Of a stretch of 64,000 nt of DNA, positions 55,044 to 63,762 are shown piece by piece (the first letter of the stretch is position 1; each line of letters begins with the position of its first letter). The stretch is from Halovenus rubra (GTDB taxonomy: Archaea > Halobacteriota > Halobacteria > Halobacteriales > Haloarculaceae), in assembly GCF_026586665.1 (NCBI RefSeq), contig NZ_JAODIY010000008.1, forward strand, positions 1 to 64,000, read 5' to 3'. The notes beneath the pieces were generated by a model. The model saw only the letters and a list, made by a program, of their open reading frames with translations. It made no database searches and was not told the origin of the DNA. A program made the translations under genes and the position numbers.

Positions 55044-56465
55044 ATGGATACTGCTGTCGTCTGGTTCCGCGACGACCTCCGGCTCTCGGATAACCCCACA
55101 CTTGCCAATGCCGTCAACACGGCAACAGAGGTCATTCCGGTGTACGTTTTCGACCCACGCGACAGGCGAGAAACCCGCTACGGCGTCGAAAAGCTCGCGC
55201 CACACCGAGCCCGGTTCCGTCGTGAAAGCGTCCTGAACCTACAGGAGTCACTCCAGGACTGTGGTGGGGAGTTACTAGTTCGTGAGGGAAAACCCGAAAC
55301 CGTCATTCCCGACGTAGCGCGCCGGTTTGAGGCCGACGCCGTCTATGCACAGACGAAACCGGCGACTGAAGAGGTGTCCGTCGAGTACGGTGTCCGAGAT
55401 GCGCTTCCGGCAGCAGTATCGTTTCACCGACGTTGGACTCATACACTGTATCATATCAACGACCTACCGACGCGGTACGACCGCATCGACGACACGTTCA
55501 CACCGTGGCGGAAAGCAGTCGAAAGCCATGCCGACGTACGAGACCCGCTACCCGCCCCAAAGGCAGTTCCAACGCCAGCAGTAGACGGGATTGACGTGCC
55601 GACACCGTCCGACGAGGACATCGAGCAGCCAGACCACGACAGCCGTGCTGTGTTGCGTTTCGAGGGCGGAGAGACCGCCGGGAAACGTCGGGTACGCGAG
55701 TATTTTTGGGACAACGACCGGCTCCGAGAGTACAAAGAGACACGCAACGGATTACTAGGAGCAGATTACTCCTCGAAGTTCTCAGCGTGGCTCGCTACAG
55801 GCTGTCTCTCACCGCGATGGCTGCACGCCGAAGTTCAGCGGTACGAAAACGAGCGTGTCTCCAACGAAGATACCTACTGGCTTGTCTTCGAGTTGCTGTG
55901 GCGAGATTTCTTCCAGTTTCAGTTTCTCAAACACGGAGCCGACTTTTTTGCCCCGACTGGCATCCGAGATGTACACAAGGAGTGGAAACATGACCGCAAG
56001 GCATTCCGGCAGTGGGCTGACGGCGAGACGGGTATCCCATTCGTCGACGCGAACATGCGCGAATTAAACCGAACTGGATACATGTCGAACAGAGGACGGC
56101 AAAACGTTGCCTCGTTCCTGACCGACGCACTCGAAGTTGACTGGCGATGGGGCGCTGCTTACTTCGAGAAACAACTTGTCGACTACGACGTGGCGTCGAA
56201 CTGGGGAAACTGGGCGTACCAGGCTGGCGTCGGCAACGACTCCCGTGATAACCACTTCAACGTGCTCTCACAGGGAGAATACTACGACGATGACGCGGCA
56301 TACGTGACAACATGGTTGCCAGAGCTGAGTGAACTGCCAGCCGAGTACGCCCACCGTCCTTGGCGGATGAGCGCCGAGGAGCAGGCGACTCATAGCGTCG
56401 AACTCGGTAGTGATTACCCACGCCCGATGCTTGATATCGAGACGCGATACGACGAACTCGGCTAA
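55044..56465 (+). CDS. DASH-type cryptochrome
   Basis: The 473-residue flavoprotein begins MDTAVVWFRDDLRLSDNPTL and has the DASH set: DRFTPWRK-like FTPWRKAVES, GLLGADYSSKFSAWLATGCL (FAD loop, YSSKFS), WLHAEVQRYE, VFELLWRDFFQFQFLKHG, NMRELNRTGYMSNRGRQN and the closing NWAYQAGVGNDSRDNHFNVL. Cry-DASH proteins repair CPDs in single-stranded DNA and may signal blue light. The ATG at 55044 was preferred, as the longer frame from 54960 adds 28 non-conserved residues. It is followed by the FeS-type photolyase gene, convergent, 26 bases away. Confidence 0.92.
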   Translation: MDTAVVWFRDDLRLSDNPTLANAVNTATEVIPVYVFDPRDRRETRYGVEKLAPHRARFRRESVLNLQESLQDCGGELLVREGKPETVIPDVARRFEADAVYAQTKPATEEVSVEYGVRDALPAAVSFHRRWTHTLYHINDLPTRYDRIDDTFTPWRKAVESHADVRDPLPAPKAVPTPAVDGIDVPTPSDEDIEQPDHDSRAVLRFEGGETAGKRRVREYFWDNDRLREYKETRNGLLGADYSSKFSAWLATGCLSPRWLHAEVQRYENERVSNEDTYWLVFELLWRDFFQFQFLKHGADFFAPTGIRDVHKEWKHDRKAFRQWADGETGIPFVDANMRELNRTGYMSNRGRQNVASFLTDALEVDWRWGAAYFEKQLVDYDVASNWGNWAYQAGVGNDSRDNHFNVLSQGEYYDDDAAYVTTWLPELSELPAEYAHRPWRMSAEEQATHSVELGSDYPRPMLDIETRYDELG

Positions 56466-56491
56466 CGGCCGCTTGCTTCGCTTTTCTGTTT

Positions 56492-58051
56492 TCAGAGATT
56501 GTTATTTTCGGCCCGGACCCGAAACGTATCGACTTGCTCGCCCAAGTCATCAAGCTCACCTGCCTCTCGCTTGGTGTCGACATGGCTGTACATCAAACCC
56601 ATTCGGTGATTACTCCGCAATTTCGACTCGTTGCGGTCGAGAAAGTCCCAGTAGAGCGCATTGAACGGACAAGCGGTCTCACCGGTGTCGACCGACGGGT
56701 CGTACTGACAATCGGCGCAGTAGTCTGACATCCCGTCGATGTAGTTGGCAGAAGAGACATACGGTTTGGTCGCGAATACACCATGACCGTACTGTCCCAT
56801 CTCGATGACGTTCGGCGTCGTCACCCAGTGATATGCATCAACGTAGGTGGCGTGGAACCACTCGTTTAGCTGGTCCGGTTCGACGCCCCATAGTGTCGCA
56901 AAGTTCGCAAGGACCATCAGCCGCTGTATGTGATGTGAGTAGCCATGCGAGTGAACAGCATCAATCGTTTCGGCGAGGCAGTTCATCGCTGTCTCGCCGG
57001 TCCAGTACAACTCCGGCAGGGCTTGTGTGGCATCGAGTTGGTTTGCCGTCGCCAGCTCAGGCATCGAGTGGCGGTAGACATGACGCATAAACTCCCGCCA
57101 GCCGAGTAACTGCCTAATGCACCCCTCAGCAGAAGGTAAATCGACGGCTGGTCGGTTGTGGTATGCATCTTCAACGCCCGCGATTACCTCCATGGGATGG
57201 AGCAAACCGATGTTCACTGCACCACTCAACAGTGCGTGGGACATCGCCCACTCTTCGCTGCGCATAGCGTCCTGATACGGGCCAAACTCGGGCAGTCGAT
57301 GAGTCAAAAAGTGTTCCAGTTGGTCGAGAGCCTGCGCTCGCGTCACCGGCCAGTTGAATAGCTCGTTACTTCCCCACGTGTCGAACGTCGAAGAGACCCA
57401 TTCGGCCGTTTCAGTCGTCGAATCGTCGTAATCGTGTGTCGGGACCGGTGGAGCCTCCCACGAGTCGGGCGGGAACTCTCTGTTTTCGTCGTCATAGTTC
57501 CACTCGCCGCCAAGAGGCTCGCCGTCGTCGATCAACACGCCCGATTCGCGTCGCATCCATCGATAAAACGACTCGTGTTTGAACTGCTCGTCATCGCCGG
57601 CCCACCCGTCGAACGCTGCCCGTGTGCTAACGAACAACTCGTTCTCGACGAACCGAACTTCACCGCCGGCATCGTCAGCGATGTCGCGAAGTCGACGCTC
57701 GGAACCGTAGCTCGGCGAGCGCATCGTGACAAGCCTCGTATCGGGGTTCTCCTCGAAAAACGTCGACAGTCCCGCTTTGAATGTCTCCGCTTGGATGTAC
57801 GTTACATCGTATCCGTCGGCTTGTAGACGGTCTCGAAACTGGCGCATCGCGGCAAAGACAAGTGTGAGTTTCTGGCTATGGTAGGGCATCCGGCGAGCAA
57901 AATCGTGAGCCTCAATCAGCAACACCCGGCTACTGTCCGAACTGCGGGCAAGCGGTCCACACTGCGTGGTTAGCTGTGTGCCAAGAATCCAAGGCACCTC
58001 ATTATCGTCGATAGTGTACTCCGGTGGGGTTCCCACTGTCGGGCAGCGCAT
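56492..58051 (-). CDS. FeS-type (PhrB-like) cryptochrome/photolyase
   Basis: The 519-residue protein belongs to the FeS-bacterial cryptochrome/photolyase group (PhrB/CryB), which repairs (6-4) photoproducts using FAD and DMRL. The four cluster cysteines are seen: Cys311 in EGCIRQLLGWREF, Cys445 and Cys448 in DYCADC, Cys461 in TACPFN. The N-terminal domain starts PWILGTQLTTQCGPLARSSD, and YSHHIQRLMVLANF is the conserved FAD-side helix. The start at 58051 is supported by an AT-rich AATTATGATTA about 25 bases upstream; the longer frame from 58099 is less likely. Confidence 0.9.
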   Translation of the reverse strand: MRCPTVGTPPEYTIDDNEVPWILGTQLTTQCGPLARSSDSSRVLLIEAHDFARRMPYHSQKLTLVFAAMRQFRDRLQADGYDVTYIQAETFKAGLSTFFEENPDTRLVTMRSPSYGSERRLRDIADDAGGEVRFVENELFVSTRAAFDGWAGDDEQFKHESFYRWMRRESGVLIDDGEPLGGEWNYDDENREFPPDSWEAPPVPTHDYDDSTTETAEWVSSTFDTWGSNELFNWPVTRAQALDQLEHFLTHRLPEFGPYQDAMRSEEWAMSHALLSGAVNIGLLHPMEVIAGVEDAYHNRPAVDLPSAEGCIRQLLGWREFMRHVYRHSMPELATANQLDATQALPELYWTGETAMNCLAETIDAVHSHGYSHHIQRLMVLANFATLWGVEPDQLNEWFHATYVDAYHWVTTPNVIEMGQYGHGVFATKPYVSSANYIDGMSDYCADCQYDPSVDTGETACPFNALYWDFLDRNESKLRSNHRMGLMYSHVDTKREAGELDDLGEQVDTFRVRAENNNL

Positions 58052-58135
58052 ACGAGTTGAACGGACTGTGTAATCATAATTCTTGGCGGCCAGGGGCAAC
58101 CGGACGGTTTTGACGGTAGAACCCTATCTCCCGCT

Positions 58136-59414
58136 GTGACGGCAGACATCGTCGTCTGGCACCGTGACGACCTCCGTGTCTCGGATAATCCTGCACTCAG
58201 GGCTGCTGGCACCGACGGGCGCGTCCACCCGCTGTTTGTCTTTGATCCACACTTTTATCGGAGCACAAAGTTTGTGATGGCCGGCTGGCGTTTCTCCACG
58301 AGTCACTTGAGCAACTCGCTGAGGCATATCAAGAACGCGGCGGCGGCCTGACCTACCGACACGGTGACCCACGAGATGACCTTCACACACTTCTCACACC
58401 TCGTTTTTCGCTGACGACGCGATTGTCAGAGAGGGTGACTCGCGGAACGGCTGGCAGGAACAGGCCACGGAATATTTTGAGGGGGACCTGTATGCCCCAC
58501 CGTCGACAGTCAGTGGCGATATCGCATCGACAATCGATATCGAGGAGGTTGTTGACCGGTATGATGTCTCTTCGTCGAAAAGCCGTCGCCATCACGGCGG
58601 TTGCCAGCGTGCCCGCAAGCGACTGGCAACAGTTACTGGAAATATCGACAACTACGTCGGTGGTATCTCGCCGCCGGCCCTAGCCGAGCAATACACCGCG
58701 AACCTGTCGCCACATTTCAAATTTGGCTGTCTCTCGCTCGGTAAAGCGTACCAGTACATCAACACCAACAGTGACGACACACGGGCAGTCGATATGTTCA
58801 GCTCTCGGCTGTACTGGAACCGCCATTTCACACAGAAGTTAGCCGATAACCCGGATACAGTAGAACACGCCGTTAATCCAGTCTTTCGCGGGATGAATCG
58901 GAGCAGCCACGACCAAGCGCTTGCAACGGCTTGGAAAGAAGGCGCTGACTGGTTCTATCGACACCTCCTCGACGCAGAGCCGGGTATCAACTACCAACAG
59001 TGGCAGATACAGTCCGGGCTTGTCGGTGTTCATCCACTACGCATCTATGACCCGAGAAAACAGGTCCGTGATAATGACTCTGAGGGGTCGTTTATCAAAA
59101 CGTACGTCCCGGAGCTGTCTGCCCTTCCGGCAACATTTCTCGACGAGCCATCGAAGGCACCGCTGTCGGTCCAGAACGAACACGATGTTACTATCGGCGA
59201 AGATTATCCGTATCCGGTTGTCGATTTCGAGCGACGGCGGCAGGAAGCGCGTGATATCTGGGCGGCCCTCGACGATAGGGCGAAAGAAGCGCTCAATGAC
59301 CCAGAGAGACGTCGGCGTGTATCGCTTTCACAACGCTCTTGGAGTGACAAAGATAATACCGAGAGCAAGCCACAGCAAACCGGACAAACAAAACTGGGTG
59401 ACTTCGACGCGTAA
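58136..59414 (+). pseudogene. decayed class I-type photolyase/cryptochrome gene
   Basis: A GTG start at 58136 opens a photolyase N terminus (MTADIVVWHRDDLRVSDNPA, FDPHFYRSTKF), which is lost near 58280. The next piece (LAFLHESLEQLAEAYQERGG, GDPRDDLHTLL) reads in another frame, and from about 58413 a third frame continues to 59414 (DAIVREGDSRNGWQEQA, then SPHFKFGCLSLGKAYQYIN, SRLYWNRHFTQKLAD, INYQQWQIQSG). In the last piece about 45 residues are missing between AWKEG and ADWFYRHL, which removes the conserved GFPxxDAxMRxL...R region of the FAD pocket. Together these mean it cannot make a working enzyme. Confidence 0.88.
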
Positions 59415-59449
59415 AAACTCACCCTCGGGGTGAGACCACCAGTTGTGAG

Positions 59450-60874
59450 TCAGTTTCTGAAAAATCGCCCGTGAAAAGCGAATGGAATGGCATGAGGGAC
59501 TCGCGCCCGACCGCGTTCAGACAGCGTTTTGGCGTCGAAACAGAGCAGGATAGATTGTTCGGCAGCAACATCTAGCGCCGGTGCAAGAACGACTCCTTCG
59601 TCCTCGGTTTCGGCGTCAGGATGGGGGACCATCCATGGCTCCTCAACGTAGAGGTCTCGCTCCCAGAACTCACGGGCTGTCCCACGCTCGGTATCGACTT
59701 TCACGAGGCCGTTAGCGCCTTCCCTGTCGGTTGACTGTCCGTAGGCATACCGATATGAGTGTGTTTTTTTGTTTTTCGGGACTGTCGGAAGTTCGATACC
59801 ACCGTCGTACAGTTGTCGGGTTTGCACGCCGCCATCCAGAGAGAGATGGTAGCGGACCAGCCGACCGGGTGGGACCCCGGCAAAGCCATCCTCAGCGAGT
59901 AAATCGAGTCCAAGCGCCTCAACAATCTGGTCGTCCTCGAACGTAACCAAGTCAATGACGACGGCAGGGTCGTCGGTGTCAGTGTCTGTGGCGTCGAAGG
60001 CGTTGACAGTGTGGAACGTAAAAAATGGTGGGACAGTCGTTTCAGTGACGGTGGTACCTGTCTCGCGGGAGACAACGTAGATAGTGGTATCACAGTCTGT
60101 ATCCCACGTCAGCAGGTCGAAAAACCCCTCAGTGAATGGTGAAAGAGCCCGCAAGATATTGATTCGGAGTGGCGTCTCTACGAGGACAATATGGTCTTGG
60201 CTGACGCCAACACTGTGGACGTAGGCTGGGTTGTCAGTCGGGATAGCGGCAATCTCCTCTCGCCGTTGGGTTCCCTGTGGAATACGAAACAGACGGTACT
60301 CGTGGGTCCGACCGAACGAGACGGCGTGGCCGATGTGGTCACCAGTCTGTGGGTCCTCGACCAAGTGTGCAGAGATGATATCGTACTTCAAGAGATCTTC
60401 AAAGACGAACTCGCCGCGAGTCCCAAGCGTCTCGGCACAAAAGCTGGCCCAGCGTGGCACCTCGGTCAGCGCGACGTATTCGCCGTCGAGTTTGGCGACG
60501 TGGACGTTTGCGTTATCGGTTGGTTCCGGTGGCCCTAACCGTCGCAGCCATCCCAACAGCTTGCTGACCCCACGCTCCCCAGTCGCAAATTGGCCGGTCG
60601 GACGCCCCGCAATCGCGTTCTCGTAGCTCTCAGTTCGGAGAAACCGATTGGTGTAGCTGACCGCGCCATCGGAAAACTCGTATTTGCGTATCATTCCGAG
60701 CCCGTCAAACCAGTGAGCGAAGCGGTCGCCGTTGCCGTCCTCGAATTTTGCCGGTCCGTTTCGGAGAAGTCGTCCAGCGAGCCAAGATGGAAACTCGCCG
60801 TCAACCGGGAGCTGTTTGTCGCTAACCTCGTCGTCGAGCGAGCGAAGGCCAGGCATGTACTTGGCGTCTGACAC
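59450..60874 (-). CDS. carotenoid cleavage oxygenase
   Basis: The 474-residue protein belongs to the RPE65/apocarotenoid oxygenase family: non-heme Fe(II) enzymes that cut carotenoid double bonds. The four iron-binding His are visible in DIISAHLVEDP, PAYVHSVGVSQDH, FFTFHTVNAFDA and, at the end, IPFAFHGRFF. It starts YMPGLRSLDDEVSDKQLPVD and has LPVDGEFPSWLAGRLLRNGP, the family opening (PxWLxGxLLRNGP). It could make retinal or an apocarotenoid. It directly follows the photolyase pair, which is why a light-related island is proposed. Confidence 0.9.
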   Translation of the reverse strand: MSDAKYMPGLRSLDDEVSDKQLPVDGEFPSWLAGRLLRNGPAKFEDGNGDRFAHWFDGLGMIRKYEFSDGAVSYTNRFLRTESYENAIAGRPTGQFATGERGVSKLLGWLRRLGPPEPTDNANVHVAKLDGEYVALTEVPRWASFCAETLGTRGEFVFEDLLKYDIISAHLVEDPQTGDHIGHAVSFGRTHEYRLFRIPQGTQRREEIAAIPTDNPAYVHSVGVSQDHIVLVETPLRINILRALSPFTEGFFDLLTWDTDCDTTIYVVSRETGTTVTETTVPPFFTFHTVNAFDATDTDTDDPAVVIDLVTFEDDQIVEALGLDLLAEDGFAGVPPGRLVRYHLSLDGGVQTRQLYDGGIELPTVPKNKKTHSYRYAYGQSTDREGANGLVKVDTERGTAREFWERDLYVEEPWMVPHPDAETEDEGVVLAPALDVAAEQSILLCFDAKTLSERGRARVPHAIPFAFHGRFFRN

Positions 60875-60986
60875 GCTCTGGCATACGGACTACGGTTGCT
60901 TGTAGCTGAGGGTCAGTCGTGGTCTTTTGGGTGAGGTATCTACGGGAGCGAAACTGATTCACCGTCGTGAGACATATTTATAATAG

Positions 60987-61397
60987 ATGATGGAGATTTT
61001 GCAACGGTTCAAACGCCCACTACTGTTCGTGATGGGTCCGTTGTATATCGTCGCAGGCGTATTGCACTTCGTTGTGCCGGACCTGTTTGTCCAGATTGTG
61101 CCACCAATATTTCCTGCCGAACTCGCACTTGTCTACCTCTCTGGTGTGGCAGAAATCGCCGTCGGTATCGGGTTGTTGATTTCTCGGACGCGACAACTGG
61201 CCGCGTGGGCTACTGTCGCGTTGCTCGTTGCAATCTACCCGGCAAACATCTATATGGCGACGAGTGGCGTTACTATCGACGGGCTTGGCGGTGGCGATCC
61301 CTCCGAACTCGTTCGCTGGGGACGGCTTCCACTGCAAGGTGTGTTGATTCTACTGGCACTCTGGTATACACAGCCGCCAGCCGGAAGCGAGAGATAA
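60987..61397 (+). CDS. DoxX-type membrane protein
   Basis: The 136-residue protein has four hydrophobic segments and the DoxX/MauE-like pattern: LLFVMGPLYIVAGVLHFVVP, then ALVYLSGVAEIAVGIGLLIS and a late WGRLPLQGVLILLALWYTQP. Members are small quinone-linked or accessory membrane proteins. A TATA-like ATTTATAATAG ends directly at the first ATG (60976-60986), so initiation from it would start inside the gene; ATG 60990 does not help, and the next ATG (61032) would cut into the first helix. Confidence 0.75.
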   Translation: MMEILQRFKRPLLFVMGPLYIVAGVLHFVVPDLFVQIVPPIFPAELALVYLSGVAEIAVGIGLLISRTRQLAAWATVALLVAIYPANIYMATSGVTIDGLGGGDPSELVRWGRLPLQGVLILLALWYTQPPAGSER

Positions 61398-61887
61398 ATC
61401 AATTATCCGAATCGGCGTGAAACAGTACCCCACTGGATGCAATTGAGTCCCCGTCCCGCGACGCTGACTCGTGTTGGCTGTTCGATTATCTGAGAACTGG
61501 TCGTATTCCTCTTCTAGAGCATGTGCTTATCGAAATATCCAAGCACAGTGCTCGAATACCTGTTCGTCAGTCATTCAGGCAGTCTGTATTTGTATTGCCT
61601 TTCAGGTTCGGAGCTGAATCACCGTGACCACAGCTCTACGGGCCTCCACTCACTCTGCTGGTCGTTCATGGAGACGTGGTTACGGCCACCCAAAAGCCAG
61701 CGCTAGGAGCGCAAAAATGCGGGAAAAGTGGGCCGGCGCGAATTCGAATACAGACGAGACATTCCGGGTTGCTCCCTTCGGTCGCTTCCCGGGCGTGCGA
61801 CTCGTCGTTTCCCGTTCGCTTCGCTCACGGGAACGCGGTTACGGCCACCCAAAAGCCAGCGCTAGGAGCGCGAAAATGCGGGAAAAG
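61398..61887. other. intergenic region with tRNA-derived repeats
   Basis: No protein gene is evident in these 490 bases; frames crossing it are chance. Its right part holds a 72-base direct repeat copy and small hairpins such as TTCCCGT...ACGGGAA (61809-61833), described separately. Confidence 0.6.
61678..61749. repeat. 72-bp direct repeat, copy 1 (tRNA-Pro 3' parts)
   Basis: This copy matches 61837-61908 over 72 bases with one difference. Its ends are pieces of the tRNA-Pro gene (on the minus strand): GGTTACGGCCACCC is the anticodon-stem 3' side plus variable region, and the last 21 bases are the acceptor 3' side plus T arm. The pieces are joined by a non-tRNA stretch. Confidence 0.85.
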
Positions 61888-61908
61888 TGGGCCGGCGCGA
61901 ATTCGAAT
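61837..61908. repeat. 72-bp direct repeat, copy 2, overlapping the tRNA-Pro gene
   Basis: The second copy runs into the tRNA gene, its last 21 bases (61888-61908) being the real acceptor and T-arm of tRNA-Pro. The distance to copy 1 is 159 bases. The 17-base stretch CGCGGTTACGGCCACCC at 61834-61850 also recurs at 61909-61925 inside the tRNA. Such repeats of a tRNA 3' half are typical of integration sites. Confidence 0.85.
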
Positions 61909-61960
61909 CGCGGTTACGGCCACCCGAAGGCCGAAGGATACCAAGCTACCCCACCGGCCC
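61888..61960 (-). tRNA. tRNA-Pro (anticodon CGG)
   Basis: On the minus strand the 73 bases fold into a full cloverleaf. The acceptor stem GGGCCGG/CCGGCCC is perfect. The D arm is GGGT...TCCT with loop AGCTTGGTA. The anticodon stem CGGCC/GGCCG holds the loop TTCGGGT, giving anticodon CGG (positions 34-36). The variable region is TAAC, and the T arm CGCGA/TCGCG carries TTCGAAT. The discriminator is A and CCA is not encoded. It reads the Pro codon CCG. I saw no intron. Confidence 0.92.
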
Positions 61961-62010
61961 GCGCTTATCACGAAGCCAGCGTTCGATTTAACGGTTGCGA
62001 AATCCGACCC

Positions 62011-63516
62011 TTATAGGTCGTACAGGTCGCTGAACTTGTCGCGGATATACTCGACGAATGGTTCGGCCGACAATGACTGTCCGGTTGCTTTCTCGATGAG
62101 ATCCGGCGTTGTGTAGCGCTGGCCGTGCTGGTGGACGTGCTCGGTCATCCACTCTTGAATTGGGTCAAAGTTCTCCTCGCGAACGAGTGCGTCGACATCA
62201 AGTTCGTCGCGGATAGCATCGTTGAGTTGTGCGGCGACGACGCTACCGAGCGTGTAGCCGTGGAATGCCGCGAAACCGCTCGTCCAGTGAATATCCTGTA
62301 GACAACCTTCACTGTCAGTCTCGGGTCGAACGCCAAGGTACTCGTCCATCTTCTCGTTCCAGACGTGGGGAATCTCGTCTGCCTCGATGTCACCCTCGAC
62401 GAACGCACGGCCAATCTCACTCCGGAGAATAATGTGCATGTGGTACGTGAGTTCGTCGGCTTCAACCCGAATACGGTTGTTCGGGTTGATTCGGTTAGCT
62501 GCTTCATAGACCTCTTGAACTGTGAGGTCGTCGTGGCCATCGAGGTGGGATTTGAACGTTGGAAGGAACTGTTCCCAGAATGGTTTTGTGCGGCCAATGT
62601 GGTTCTCCCAGAACCGTGACTGAGACTCGTGGATACTCATCCGGGCTGACCCAAGCGGCGTGCCATACTCGTCCTGTCGAAGCCCAAGCTGATACGTGGC
62701 GTGACCAAATTCGTGGATGGTCGCAGTAAGCGCGTCCATTGGATCAGTCGGTTTGAACCGGGTGGTCACGCGAGCGTCGAACTGGTTGCCGGCCATAAAT
62801 GGGTGTGCAGCCGTGTCGAGCCGTCCACGGTTCCGGTCGTAGCCAAGGAAATCGAGTGCGGCTTCGCTGAGAGTCTCTTGATTTTCTTCGGGGTACTCGC
62901 CTTCCCACGGGTCTGCAATATCGCTTCCTTCGGTACGTATCTCGTCAATAATCGGCGGAATCTCTTCGCGGAGTGTTTCGAATATCTCTTCGATTGTCTC
63001 CAGAGAAATGTACTGGTGGTCTCCCTCGTACAACACCGTGTACGGACTCTTATCAGGGTCAATGTGCTGGGCCCTCTCGCGCTGGAGGTCACGCATCGTC
63101 TCAAGCCGGGGTGCGAACATCTCGAAGTCATTGTCGGCCTTGGCGTCCTGCCATATCTGCTGGTTTTCGGCCGCAGTCTGGGTGATTTTCTCGTTTAGCT
63201 CTCCAGGAACACTCGCCTCTCGCTCGTAGCTGTTCCGAATCTCGCGGACGTTCGCGCTCTGTTCAGCGTCTAGTTCAGCGTCTTCGAGAGCATCGAGCCA
63301 TTCGCGGACCTCGTCGTCGACAAGCAGTTCGTGACTCGTCGCTGACAACGCGGAAAGTTGCTGTGCTCGGCCTTGTGCGCCGTTTTCGGGCATCATTACC
63401 TGCTGGTCCCAGTTGAGATACATCGAGGCGTACTGGAGGTTCGTCAGCCGCCGGTTTCGTTCGAGCAGCTGATCGTAGGCGGGCAGGGTGTCGGCGTCCG
63501 TTTCGTGTGTCGCCAT
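62011..63516 (-). CDS. M32 family carboxypeptidase
   Basis: The 501-residue metallocarboxypeptidase (Taq-type) has the zinc motif HEFGHATYQLG (HExxH), the third ligand Glu and the family motif HESQSRFWENHIGR, and later YHMHIILRSEIGRAFVEGDI and HWTSGFAAFHGYTLGSVVAA. It trims C-terminal residues from peptides in the cytoplasm. The start at 63516 (MATHETDADTLP) matches the family's N-terminal length; the open frame upstream to 63537 adds only seven residues. It is the first gene after tRNA-Pro. Confidence 0.93.
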   Translation of the reverse strand: MATHETDADTLPAYDQLLERNRRLTNLQYASMYLNWDQQVMMPENGAQGRAQQLSALSATSHELLVDDEVREWLDALEDAELDAEQSANVREIRNSYEREASVPGELNEKITQTAAENQQIWQDAKADNDFEMFAPRLETMRDLQRERAQHIDPDKSPYTVLYEGDHQYISLETIEEIFETLREEIPPIIDEIRTEGSDIADPWEGEYPEENQETLSEAALDFLGYDRNRGRLDTAAHPFMAGNQFDARVTTRFKPTDPMDALTATIHEFGHATYQLGLRQDEYGTPLGSARMSIHESQSRFWENHIGRTKPFWEQFLPTFKSHLDGHDDLTVQEVYEAANRINPNNRIRVEADELTYHMHIILRSEIGRAFVEGDIEADEIPHVWNEKMDEYLGVRPETDSEGCLQDIHWTSGFAAFHGYTLGSVVAAQLNDAIRDELDVDALVREENFDPIQEWMTEHVHQHGQRYTTPDLIEKATGQSLSAEPFVEYIRDKFSDLYDL

Positions 63517-63762
63517 ATGAATGGTATGAGATAGCAACGCAATAACTTGGGTGGTTTGGTTTCACACCACAAGACAGTGCTGAGATGCAAACAGCGTGGT
63601 GTGTCTAGAAGCGCCAAATGGTTCGATGCAGTCGATTTAGGCATGGACAAACTACGAGAGTATAACTGCGGGCCAGGCTAGGAGGGAACACTCATCACAG
63701 ATAGCCCGCCACGGCGTGGTGCTCCGCAACCACTAAACACGGCTCACTACAAGTAGGTGGCA

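Noticed and set aside
61624-62116. Two open frames crossing tRNA-Pro and the repeats
   Set aside because: They repeat themselves because of the DNA repeats, overlap a perfect cloverleaf and have no protein-like composition.
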